DNA from: Bacillota bacterium | GTDB lineage: Bacteria > Bacillota_I > Bacilli_A > RF39 > UBA660 | Assembly: GCA_015059495.1 (NCBI GenBank) | Contig: SVAI01000001.1 | Location: 799,811-863,810, forward strand | Reading direction: 5' to 3' | DNA: 64,000 bases | In this document: positions 33,698 to 41,070 of the stretch, in pieces | Layout: every line of letters begins with the position of its first letter | How positions within the stretch are numbered: the stretch's first letter is position 1 | Program-made: the position numbers and the translations under genes | Notes under the pieces: generated by a model | The model's input: only the letters and a program-made list of their open reading frames with translations | What the model was told of the DNA's origin: nothing | Databases searched by the model: none

Positions 33698-35806
33698 CTA
33701 TTTTGAGTCTTTACTAATTTCCTTTATTGTTGGAACAAATCCTTTATTTAATTTCTCATTTAAATAACTAAAATAATCTCTTTTTATAGCAAGATTATCC
33801 ATATCCATTTCTGTTTTAATCTTGTTATTTATTTTCTTAATTTCATCACTACTATAAGTTTTATCACCTAAGTAAGTAATATTTGATGTAGTAGCATCAA
33901 AATATGCTATATCACTTCTCCATGATCCATCAGCAAATGCAACAACATTTGTATATGTATCACTAAGTAAGTCTTCTCCACCATATAATCTTGGATCATA
34001 ATCCAAATCAAATAAATTAGCAAGTGTTGGTAATATATTAATAAATGATGTATATTCATCATGCTTTGTTGGAGTTAATTCAGGATTATAAATGATAAAT
34101 GGAGTTCTGTCAACATCACCAGTAGATGTTAAAACATCATACTTAGTAATTTGATTAAATACTTCATCACTAATACCATAAGGTTCATGATCAGCATATA
34201 ACATAATTACAGTATCATTTAATTTACCATTTTCTTCTAATAACTCTATTAATTTACCAAGCGCATCATCTACTACTTTTAATTTAGACATATATCTCTT
34301 ATTTTCTAAATCCCATGTTTCATTTTCAAATAAATCTAAATTCATATCACCAGTAACAGATGAATAATAATACTTCATATGAGATGATACAGTAGTTAAC
34401 CATACCATAAAATTATCTTCATTAATATATTTAGGTAGTGATTTTTCAATAAACTCTACATCACTAGGCCATGGTTGATTACTATTATTATCCCATAATC
34501 TCTTAACACCTAAATCATCTACATTATAAAAATAATGTGATCCCATATTAGGATGATATGTTTTTCTATAATAGAAATGATCATCATAATCATGATATGA
34601 AGTTACATCATATCCTTTATTATTAAATAAATTAAATATTGCTTCATAATATGTATTATCTTTATAAACATTAGCAGTACAATTTCTATTAATAGTATAT
34701 AAAGATGTAATACCACTCATTTCATTATTACCAGTTGAACAAGCATTTCTAGGAGAGAATGCATTATCCCATGCCCAACCTTCATTATATAATTTATTAA
34801 TATTTGGGAAGTATTCTGGATAATTTGTTAATACATTACTACCAGATTCTATCATAATAACTATTAAGTTCTTACCTTCAAACATTCCGGTATATTCATT
34901 TTTAGGCGTAATAGTCTTAGACATAAAATAATTATTTAATGTTTTATAATCACTAACTTTTTCATTATTATTTAATTCAATCCAAGCACTATCATCAAAT
35001 ACTCTTTTATAATCTTCTTCTACATCAATTTGTTCTTGATTTTGATATGATACTTCATTATTATTATCAGGCATAATTAAAGTAGATACATCAAGTAATG
35101 CAAATGTTTCAACGCCAAATTGACTAATAGCAATATTAGGCATAGTTGGATTTTTAAATAGTGAAACATTATCAATCATTTGTAAATCATTTTGCATAAA
35201 ATCTAATGTTAATGAAAAATAATAACCTACCATAGATAATAATGCTACAACACTAAATACTATTCTATTAATTAATAATTTTTTCTTTTTCTTTTTATTT
35301 AATTCTTCAATAAATAATTGTTTTTTCTTTTTACCTCTAATCTTATCTATAAAACTAACTTCTAAATTAGATTCATAAATATTAATCTTTTTATTTAATA
35401 ATATAAATAATATTACAAAAACAATTAAAGGTACTAACATTAAATAATAATACCATTTAATACTACCTATAAAATCTATAACAAAATCTCCTACTGCTCC
35501 TGCTTGAGTAGCAACAGCAATAGACATATATGTACCAAAATAATTATTAAATGCTGCTTGTGCTATAGCATAAACACTTGCAATAACAATTAAAAGTATA
35601 GTACATACATTTCTAACTTTTTTATTAGTAAATGATAATATTACAGATAATATACTTGATAAAATAGTAATTCCTAAAGCAATTCTAATAACACTATAAT
35701 CTATTAATGGAAACTTAGATACTGCTCTAAATATCATTTCTATTAAAAATAATGTTGAAAAAAATGCTAAGAAATTTCTTAGGGTTTTATTTAAGAATAT
35801 TTTCAT
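33698..35806 (-). CDS. LTA synthase family sulfatase-type membrane enzyme
   Basis: A 702-residue protein with about five or six N-terminal membrane helices (to about 205) and an outer alkaline-phosphatase/sulfatase domain. The metal site shows MIESGSN (Glu320) and the nucleophile segment NACSTGNNEMSG (Thr358), then YADHEPYG near the end. This is the LtaS family, which moves glycerol-phosphate or phosphoethanolamine from lipid to a surface acceptor. The basic KKKKQ loops around 155-175 are cytoplasmic. It lies between rnhB (4-base gap) and topA. Confidence 0.9.
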   Translation of the reverse strand: MKIFLNKTLRNFLAFFSTLFLIEMIFRAVSKFPLIDYSVIRIALGITILSSILSVILSFTNKKVRNVCTILLIVIASVYAIAQAAFNNYFGTYMSIAVATQAGAVGDFVIDFIGSIKWYYYLMLVPLIVFVILFILLNKKINIYESNLEVSFIDKIRGKKKKQLFIEELNKKKKKKLLINRIVFSVVALLSMVGYYFSLTLDFMQNDLQMIDNVSLFKNPTMPNIAISQFGVETFALLDVSTLIMPDNNNEVSYQNQEQIDVEEDYKRVFDDSAWIELNNNEKVSDYKTLNNYFMSKTITPKNEYTGMFEGKNLIVIMIESGSNVLTNYPEYFPNINKLYNEGWAWDNAFSPRNACSTGNNEMSGITSLYTINRNCTANVYKDNTYYEAIFNLFNNKGYDVTSYHDYDDHFYYRKTYHPNMGSHYFYNVDDLGVKRLWDNNSNQPWPSDVEFIEKSLPKYINEDNFMVWLTTVSSHMKYYYSSVTGDMNLDLFENETWDLENKRYMSKLKVVDDALGKLIELLEENGKLNDTVIMLYADHEPYGISDEVFNQITKYDVLTSTGDVDRTPFIIYNPELTPTKHDEYTSFINILPTLANLFDLDYDPRLYGGEDLLSDTYTNVVAFADGSWRSDIAYFDATTSNITYLGDKTYSSDEIKKINNKIKTEMDMDNLAIKRDYFSYLNEKLNKGFVPTIKEISKDSK

Positions 35807-35810
35807 TGTA

Positions 35811-36680
35811 TTACTCCTTTTCCTTTAATATTAAATCACAAACTGGACGATATGTAAAACGATAATTTTCAAGTACTCCATACTTCTCAATTAATTCTAC
35901 ATGTCTTTTTGTAGGATATCCTTTATGTTTAGCAAATTCATATTCAGGATATTTTTTATCTAATTCTACCATCATTCTATCTCTAGTTACTTTAGCAATA
36001 ACAGATGCTGCAGCTATACTTTGAGATAAGAAATCTCCTTTAATAATAGATGTTTGTTTGATATCTATATCTAACTTCATAGCATCTATTAATAAATAAT
36101 CAGGTTTTACCTTTAATGATTTAATAGCCTCTAACATGGCAAGTTTAGATGCTTCATATATATTTACTTCATCTATTACTTTAGCAGATATTTCACCGAC
36201 ACCAACTGCTATGGCATCCCTCATGATAATATCATAAAATTCTTCTCTTTTTTTCTCACTTAACTTTTTAGAATCAGTTAAACCTTCTAACTTATAACCA
36301 ACAGGAAGTATAACACAAGCAGCAACAACTGGACCAACAAGTGGACCTCTACCTACTTCATCTACACCACCAATTAACTTATAACCTTCACTATTTAATT
36401 TTCTTTCATATCTATAATTATCATTACTACCAAGTAATAAATCTAATTTAGTAATCATTTTCTTTTCTTTACTACTATTTAATGATTTCTTATATTCTAA
36501 TATATCTTCTAAAGACATTACTTTATATCCATCAATTATTTTTACTTCACCAGAAAAAGACTTAGGATCAATCGATTCTACGTCTTTACATTCTTCTATT
36601 ATTCCATGCATAACAAGTGCACTATCATTAATAATAATATTATCTTTATTTACATTGTTAATAATGTCTTTTTTATTCAC
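35811..36680 (-). CDS. rnhB: Ribonuclease HII with an unusual N-terminal extension
   Basis: RNase HII cuts RNA within RNA-DNA hybrids and removes misincorporated ribonucleotides. Catalytic residues are visible: GGVDEVGRGPLVGP (Asp107, Glu108), LLIDAMKLD, and the later SVIAKVTRD. The domain fills about 88-289. The first about 85 residues are not part of the RNase HII fold; they contain NDSALVMHGIIEEC and VMSLEDILEYKKSLN, which look like pieces of a nucleotidyltransferase fold. The start is GTG 36680, 2 bases after the rbgA stop. A later start would remove the extra part; the weak ribosome site leaves this open. Confidence 0.9.
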   Translation of the reverse strand: MNKKDIINNVNKDNIIINDSALVMHGIIEECKDVESIDPKSFSGEVKIIDGYKVMSLEDILEYKKSLNSSKEKKMITKLDLLLGSNDNYRYERKLNSEGYKLIGGVDEVGRGPLVGPVVAACVILPVGYKLEGLTDSKKLSEKKREEFYDIIMRDAIAVGVGEISAKVIDEVNIYEASKLAMLEAIKSLKVKPDYLLIDAMKLDIDIKQTSIIKGDFLSQSIAAASVIAKVTRDRMMVELDKKYPEYEFAKHKGYPTKRHVELIEKYGVLENYRFTYRPVCDLILKEKE

Positions 36681-36682
36681 AA

Positions 36683-37546
36683 CTAATCATCTTTTCTATC
36701 AAAAGTAATATTTTTAATCTTTTCACTTTTTATATCATTTAATATAAATTGAGATACTCTTCTAAAATCAGCTTCACCATTTTTATAAGCACCGATCTTC
36801 TTACCTATTATATTATATGATTCAACGATATCTTCATCTAGTTCATCCATATTATAAAAACTACTTAATATATTTTTATAATAATTATTATACTTATTTA
36901 ATATATGAACTGCAACCTTATCTATAGGAAGTATTTCTTCTTTAATAGCACTCATCGCAGATAAATTTAAAGCTACTTCTTCACTTTCTATCTTAGGCCA
37001 TAAAATACCAGGACTATCTAATAATAATATATTAGATTTAGTTTTAAGCCATACTAAGTTAGTTGTAACACCTGGTCTATTACCAGTTTGAGCAACGTTT
37101 TTACCAACGAACCTGTTAATAAAAGTTGACTTTCCAACATTAGGTATACCTAAAACTAATACTCTGATTTCTTTATCTTTAAGTCCTTTAAGATTTCTCT
37201 TTTCTTGTACACTCTTCATAATATCATTAGTAACATTAATTAACTTACTAAAATCAATATTATTAGTAGATAAATCTAAAGTAACTACTTTATGTCCTAA
37301 GCCTTCATAATATTTAATCCATTTATTAGTTTCATCTTTATCACATAAATCATACTTAGTAAAAATAATAACTCTAGGTTTATTTAAAAGTATATTATCC
37401 TTATCTTGCATTTTAGATGAGAATGGTATTCTTGCATCAACTAATTCATATACTACATCAATTAACTTTTCTTGTTCATTAATTAATCTCTTAGTCTTAG
37501 CCATATGACCAGGATACCAGTTTATATTAGTTTTATTTTCATTCAT
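36683..37546 (-). CDS. rbgA: Ribosome biogenesis GTPase RbgA (YlqF)
   Basis: A circularly permuted GTPase needed for late assembly of the 50S subunit. The 287-residue protein has G motifs in permuted order: G4 FTKYD near 70, G1 GIPNVGKST, G3 DSPG, then a C-terminal RNA-binding helical domain. NINWYPGHMAKT is the usual family start. ATG 37546 is chosen because AAAGGAG sits 9 bases upstream; an in-frame ATG at 37555 lies too near it. Its first ten codons are the repeat unit found three more times upstream (37777-38668). A private TATAAT (37576-37581, extended -10) and a terminator isolate it from that region. It heads the rbgA-rnhB-LTA synthase-topA operon. Confidence 0.96.
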   Translation of the reverse strand: MNENKTNINWYPGHMAKTKRLINEQEKLIDVVYELVDARIPFSSKMQDKDNILLNKPRVIIFTKYDLCDKDETNKWIKYYEGLGHKVVTLDLSTNNIDFSKLINVTNDIMKSVQEKRNLKGLKDKEIRVLVLGIPNVGKSTFINRFVGKNVAQTGNRPGVTTNLVWLKTKSNILLLDSPGILWPKIESEEVALNLSAMSAIKEEILPIDKVAVHILNKYNNYYKNILSSFYNMDELDEDIVESYNIIGKKIGAYKNGEADFRRVSQFILNDIKSEKIKNITFDRKDD

Positions 37547-37548
37547 GA
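37516..37548 (-). repeat. Boundary repeat copy 1 (5' end of rbgA)
   Basis: The reference copy, covering the first ten rbgA codons. Its 31 bases at 37516-37546 are identical to copy 3, and 24 of them (37516-37539) to copy 2. Copy 4 matches 27 of 33 positions. The three others share a TTGG or TTGA continuation where rbgA instead continues with TATCC, so this copy is the junction with the host gene. Confidence 0.85.
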
Positions 37549-37575
37549 GAGTCATCTCCTTTAAATCTATAATTA

Positions 37576-37581
37576 ATTATA
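37576..37581 (-). promoter_or_regulatory. -10 box of the rbgA operon
   Basis: TATAAT with a TG extension on the minus strand, about 30 bases before the rbgA ATG. A similar box (38696-38701) stands in front of the outer repeat copy 3, with related sequence between box and start. Confidence 0.6.
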
Positions 37582-37585
37582 ACAT

Positions 37586-37608
37586 AAAAAGTAGGATTTC
37601 TCCTACTT
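37586..37608 (-). terminator. Terminator upstream of rbgA
   Basis: AAGTAGGA and TCCTACTT form an 8-base stem with a TTTC loop; on the minus strand it ends in T. It stops transcripts from the cassette region before the rbgA promoter. Confidence 0.7.
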
Positions 37609-37776
37609 CTTTGCCATAAAAATTATATAATATTTCTTATGATTGAATCTTATGGTTTCTCTTTCATCTATTTTTATATTTTTTAGTAATTATTTATTAA
37701 AATATGTAATTACTAAATATTCATTTTACCTTTATTTTATAGGAGTTTCACGAGTAGCTAGACTAAATAAACACCA
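37609..37776. other. Gene-free stretch, possible decayed third cassette
   Basis: No real gene fits here. In minus-strand order it starts after repeat copy 2 with about 45 bases, then AAAGGT and a stub ATG-AAT-ATT-TAG, which mimics the repeat-leader-start layout of the two intact cassettes. It also holds an 11-base perfect inverted repeat, TTTAGTAATTA (37682-37692) with TAATTACTAAA (37707-37717). Confidence 0.4.
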
Positions 37777-37800
37777 ACCAGTTTATATTAGTTTTATTTT
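37777..37800 (-). repeat. Boundary repeat copy 2
   Basis: Twenty-four bases identical to the rbgA 5' end. It follows the 81-residue gene, whose TAA stop lies in it. On the minus strand it continues GGTTGGTGTTTATTTAGTC, and copy 3 shares GGTTG and ATTTAGTC at the same spacing. Confidence 0.85.
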
Positions 37801-38039
37801 TGTTTACTTGGATTGCCTCCTTTATCCTTACCCCAATCTTCGTAAGGATCACTACCGTGTTCTAATTCCCATTTTATATGGTTATCTCTAGCATTTTTTA
37901 CAGCTTCACACCCATTATTACTTATTGCACTTGCACCCTCTGTAACAATGAAGAAAGATAAACCATATTCATTTGCAAGTTCTTTAACTTTTTGACAGAA
38001 TTCTCTTGCTTTAACTATTTTATCTTTCTCATTTTTCAT
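37794..38039 (-). CDS. Small hypothetical protein, cassette gene
   Basis: An 81-residue soluble protein with no recognised domain. It reads as a helix with KAREFCQKVKELANEYGLS, then FFIVTEGASAISNNGCEAVKNARDNH, then WELEHGSDPYEDWGKD. Similar small proteins are, from memory, seen in Clostridia and their phages, but I do not name a family. ATG 38039 is chosen behind AGAGGTG. It starts about 43 bases after repeat copy 4, and its stop codon is inside copy 2. Function unknown. Confidence 0.75.
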   Translation of the reverse strand: MKNEKDKIVKAREFCQKVKELANEYGLSFFIVTEGASAISNNGCEAVKNARDNHIKWELEHGSDPYEDWGKDKGGNPSKQK

Positions 38040-38076
38040 TACTATCACCTCTTTATAAAAAGTTTAACCGTCAATA

Positions 38077-38110
38077 CCAACTAGATAATATTCGTTTTGT
38101 TTTTATTCAT
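38077..38110 (-). repeat. Boundary repeat copy 4 (diverged)
   Basis: Compared with the rbgA 5' end it matches 27 of 33 aligned positions including the CATGAG end. It shares a CCAAC flank with copies 2 and 3. The NADAR stop codon lies in it. Divergence suggests it is the oldest junction or came from another lineage. Confidence 0.6.
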
Positions 38111-38594
38111 GAGTATTACATCCTTTTATATCCTCACGGATTTTCATCCAAATTTTACCTAAATTATTATTTCCTTGATTATTATTATCTATTCCCCAGT
38201 CAGTATCTTCATCAATACAATTTTCAGCAATTATATAATCTTTTGTATTTAGAAGTACATCTTTTACAATAGGATTCTGTTCTACTTTTAATCTTAAAAC
38301 TTTTTCCATATTTTGATACTTAACATCTGACCAATTAGATAATCTATATTCTTTATTTTCATGTGCAATATTTCTTGCATCATTTGGTGAAAAAGATTCT
38401 TTTATTTTATTAGCTATCTCATTATTGGTATCAACAAACTTTAAATATTGAAATGCATGTTCACTTGTTTGAAAATATTCACCATTCATTTCAAAACCAA
38501 ATGCCGAAAAATTATCTAGTGGAAAAATATCCCATTGATACATTTCTCTTTTTATTTTAATTTCATTCATATTACTATCAAATAATTTAATCAT
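38103..38594 (-). CDS. NADAR domain protein (YbiA/RibX-like), cassette gene
   Basis: A 163-residue protein of the NADAR family. It shows FPLDNFSAFGFEMNGEYFQTSEHAFQYLKF, which I split as NFSAFGF and YFQTSEHAFQYLKF, then SFSPNDARNIAHEN, MEKVLRLKVEQNP and IAENCIDEDTDWGI, all family hallmarks. Family members cleave N-glycosidic bonds, in riboflavin-intermediate disposal or in reversal of guanosine ADP-ribosylation linked to DarT systems. It starts about 44 bases after repeat copy 3 with a TGAGGTGATGTT ribosome site and ends inside copy 4. Its exact substrate cannot be told. Confidence 0.88.
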   Translation of the reverse strand: MIKLFDSNMNEIKIKREMYQWDIFPLDNFSAFGFEMNGEYFQTSEHAFQYLKFVDTNNEIANKIKESFSPNDARNIAHENKEYRLSNWSDVKYQNMEKVLRLKVEQNPIVKDVLLNTKDYIIAENCIDEDTDWGIDNNNQGNNNLGKIWMKIREDIKGCNTHE

Positions 38595-38623
38595 AACATC
38601 ACCTCATTTTTTCTTGGTCTTGA

Positions 38624-38668
38624 CTAAATTGCTATCAACCAGTTTATATTAGTTTTATTTTCATTCAT
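38624..38668 (-). pseudogene. Stub of the rbgA reading frame (14 codons)
   Basis: On the minus strand the rbgA start codon and its next nine codons are copied exactly, then diverge to LIAI and a stop. It has an rbgA-like upstream region: TATAAT at 38696-38701 and TTTAAAGACGATG where rbgA has TTTAAAGGAGATG. It may be the old rbgA start or a leader peptide for cassette transcripts. Confidence 0.6.
38638..38668 (-). repeat. Boundary repeat copy 3 (outer copy)
   Basis: Thirty-one bases identical to the rbgA 5' end, starting with the ATG. Upstream similarity to the rbgA promoter and ribosome site continues at lower identity for about 35 bases. Downstream it continues TTGATAGCAATTTAGTC, related to copy 2. 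Confidence 0.85.
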
Positions 38669-38695
38669 AAAAGATCATCGTCTTTAAATTTATAA

Positions 38696-38701
38696 ATTAT
38701 A
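38696..38701 (-). promoter_or_regulatory. -10 box of the cassette region
   Basis: TATAAT on the minus strand, 28 bases before the outer rbgA stub. It could drive both cassette genes in series, like the common promoter of an integron. Confidence 0.45.
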
Positions 38702-38714
38702 CAAATACTTTTTC

Positions 38715-38731
38715 TATGATTAATAATCATA
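38715..38731 (-). terminator. Weak stem-loop after the M3 peptidase gene
   Basis: TATGATTA and TAATCATA form a nearly loopless palindrome 10 bases past the stop, without a long T run. Possibly a weak terminator. Confidence 0.3.
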
Positions 38732-38740
38732 AATCTTCAT

Positions 38741-40432
38741 TTAATCATATATTTTCTTACTTTCTAATTCTTCCTTTAATTTATTAGCTATCTCTTTAAC
38801 GGTATTACTATCAAATGGATTAGGCATATTATATTTATTAATTAAATCTTTAAATGAATAATATGAAGCAACTCCACCTACTTCTTTAAATACATCTAAA
38901 TTATTATCTGATGCATTCCAAATAGAGAAAGCACCAAAATTAGACAAAGCATAATCAATGTAATAAAATGGATCTAAATAAATATGAGATTGTCTATAAA
39001 AATAACCACCTTCATCTAAATTAATATGTCCACTATTACCTCTTTCTAAATGATATTTACTAACTAATTCTAACCATGTTTTTCTTATATCTTCTACTTT
39101 TAAATCTTCTTTAGAGTATATAGTTTCTTGAAATTCATCTACTAAACAAATATAAGGAATATTACCTAATAAATTATATATTTTCATAAAACAATATTTT
39201 TTATAATCTTTATCATTAAATAAATTTTTAACATGTCCCATCATAATTAATTCCATACTATAAGAAAACATTTCAGCAACTTCCATAGTAGGATATTTTA
39301 ATAATGGAGAAACAATATAATTTTTATCTTTAATAGAAGCACAATACTTTTGAAATGAATGACCCATTTCATGAGTAGTAGTTTGTACATCTAAATAATT
39401 ATTCTTATAATTACCTGTAATAACAGGATAACAACTTTCAGTTAAATAATTTGTAATAGAAAAATTAACTTTATTATCTCTTTGAACTAAATCAATATAA
39501 TCATTATCTACCATATTATTAAATAACATTGATAAATCACTATCTACTTCTTTAAATGAATTCTTTAATTCATTTAATAAATCTAATCCACTATAATTTA
39601 CTTGAGGCATTTCACTAAAGAAAATAGTATCATAATATTTTAAATCATCTAAACCTAATTCTTCTTTTTGCCACTTACCCATTTCTTTACATATAGGAAC
39701 TATATAGTCTATTATATTATCTCTAAACTTGTGAATATCTTCATAGTTATAACCAAATCTTTTTAATTTATATAAACTATATTCTACATAACTATTAAAA
39801 CCTAATTTATTAGCTATTTGTTTTCTTACTGATATTAATTTATATAATATTTCATCATATTCACTTTGTTTACTATAATAAAAATCATTAATAGCATCAT
39901 GTGCTTTTTTTCTTATATCTCTATCTTTATTTGAAAATAAACCACTAATAGCACCAATAGTTTTCTCTTCACCATCATATTCTATTTTAGTTTTATTTAA
40001 ATTACGATATTGCATTTTAAGTTCATTTTCTTCACTAACTAAAGATGCTATTTCTTTAGATGTAACTCTTTTTTGATAATCTATTATATTAAAGAAATTA
40101 TCTGGCATAATTTTCTTTAAAGATTCCATAAATTTAGAGTTATTTATCTCATCATAAAACGGTAAAAATAAAGCATCAAATTTAGTCTTATTATTATTCC
40201 AATACTCTATTTCATTTTTATAATATTCATCTTCAGAATCTCTCATATTTCTAATATCAGCATAATCATACATTTCTTCTATATGATTTTGTATATCATT
40301 AATATTCTTTACTAATTCTATATATCTATCTTTATCAGTACAATTACTTAATTCATCTATTAATTTAGTAATTTCTATACTAATCTTATCAAAATCTATT
40401 CTTTCATATTTAATATCATTAAAATTATTCAT
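38741..40432 (-). CDS. M3 family oligoendopeptidase (PepF-like)
   Basis: A 563-residue zinc peptidase of the M3 family. The zinc motif is TTHEMGHSFQKY (HExxH) and the downstream helix MEVAEMFSYSMEL supplies the third ligand. A long helical N-terminal part (1-200) precedes it. It degrades cytoplasmic oligopeptides. The frame opens at 40447, but ATG 40432 is preferred because GAGGAAG lies 6 bases before it. It follows the VanX-like gene with 14 bases between stop and start. Confidence 0.92.
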   Translation of the reverse strand: MNNFNDIKYERIDFDKISIEITKLIDELSNCTDKDRYIELVKNINDIQNHIEEMYDYADIRNMRDSEDEYYKNEIEYWNNNKTKFDALFLPFYDEINNSKFMESLKKIMPDNFFNIIDYQKRVTSKEIASLVSEENELKMQYRNLNKTKIEYDGEEKTIGAISGLFSNKDRDIRKKAHDAINDFYYSKQSEYDEILYKLISVRKQIANKLGFNSYVEYSLYKLKRFGYNYEDIHKFRDNIIDYIVPICKEMGKWQKEELGLDDLKYYDTIFFSEMPQVNYSGLDLLNELKNSFKEVDSDLSMLFNNMVDNDYIDLVQRDNKVNFSITNYLTESCYPVITGNYKNNYLDVQTTTHEMGHSFQKYCASIKDKNYIVSPLLKYPTMEVAEMFSYSMELIMMGHVKNLFNDKDYKKYCFMKIYNLLGNIPYICLVDEFQETIYSKEDLKVEDIRKTWLELVSKYHLERGNSGHINLDEGGYFYRQSHIYLDPFYYIDYALSNFGAFSIWNASDNNLDVFKEVGGVASYYSFKDLINKYNMPNPFDSNTVKEIANKLKEELESKKIYD

Positions 40433-40446
40433 AATTAACTTCCTCA

Positions 40447-41010
40447 TTATAATTCAAAATTATATATTGGTGCTTCTTTACTACCAAGTATTAATTTATT
40501 TTTATTTTCATCATATATATCTTGATAGTGCCACCATTCACTTTTTAATTTACCAAATCCAACTTCATTCATTATTTTCTTTAATAATAAAGAATTATCA
40601 TTTTCTTCATAATTATCAACAGCACCAAAATCTTGAACTTTAGATGGCATTAATAATTCTTCTCCATTTTCATCTACTAACGTAACATCAAGAGCCAATC
40701 CAGCATTATGCCATGATCCACTTTCAGGAGCAAGCAATCCTTTTAATACCAAATCAGGTCTCATAATAGCATGTTTTTTAGTAATACCATATGGTCTATA
40801 AGCATCACATACTTTTATTCTTAAATTATATGTTTTAGCTATATCATTAGCTTTTTTTAGCTTTAAAGCAATATGCTTTTTAACATAAGCACAATTAGTA
40901 TTATATTCCTTATTAAATATAGTACTACCATTATAAAGACATAAATCAACAATTAAACTATCATCAATATCTAAAACATTCACTAAATCATTATTATCTT
41001 TTGTTACCAT
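40447..41010 (-). CDS. D-alanyl-D-alanine dipeptidase (VanX/DdpX-like)
   Basis: A 187-residue M15D zinc dipeptidase. Motifs: VCDAYRPYG (substrate arginine), SWHNAGLALDV (SxHxxGxAxD with zinc His and Asp), and SEWWHYQ (catalytic Glu and third ligand). It hydrolyses D-Ala-D-Ala, either to recycle wall precursors or to reduce the glycopeptide target. No VanA-type ligase or VanS/R pair is near, so recycling is more likely. It is followed at once by the M3 peptidase, a fitting pair for peptide turnover. Confidence 0.92.
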   Translation of the reverse strand: MVTKDNNDLVNVLDIDDSLIVDLCLYNGSTIFNKEYNTNCAYVKKHIALKLKKANDIAKTYNLRIKVCDAYRPYGITKKHAIMRPDLVLKGLLAPESGSWHNAGLALDVTLVDENGEELLMPSKVQDFGAVDNYEENDNSLLLKKIMNEVGFGKLKSEWWHYQDIYDENKNKLILGSKEAPIYNFEL

Positions 41011-41070
41011 ATTTCATCCTCTTTTCAAAACTGTACTTCCATAATCAATCATCAGTAATAACATTTCATA

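Larger units (their letters stand above)
37546..38668 (-). mobile_element. Putative small-cassette array at the rbgA start site
   Basis: Four repeats of the rbgA 5' end divide this region into three units of about 555, 310 and 260 bases. Read in gene direction, the first two are repeat, about 43-base leader with GAGGTGAT ribosome site, then an ORF (NADAR, then the 81-residue gene) whose stop codon falls inside the next repeat. The outer unit starts with a second copy of the rbgA promoter region. The layout implies site-specific insertion at one target. No recombinase is in the window, so mobilisation would be in trans. Confidence 0.5.

Noticed and set aside
37643-37891. Plus-strand frame of 82 codons upstream of rbgA
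   Set aside because: No ribosome site; half of it is antisense to the 81-residue cassette gene and the rest is low-complexity AT-rich DNA.
40447-41010. Vancomycin resistance through the VanX-like gene
   Set aside because: No ligase, dehydrogenase or two-component system nearby; a dipeptide recycling role is the simpler reading.
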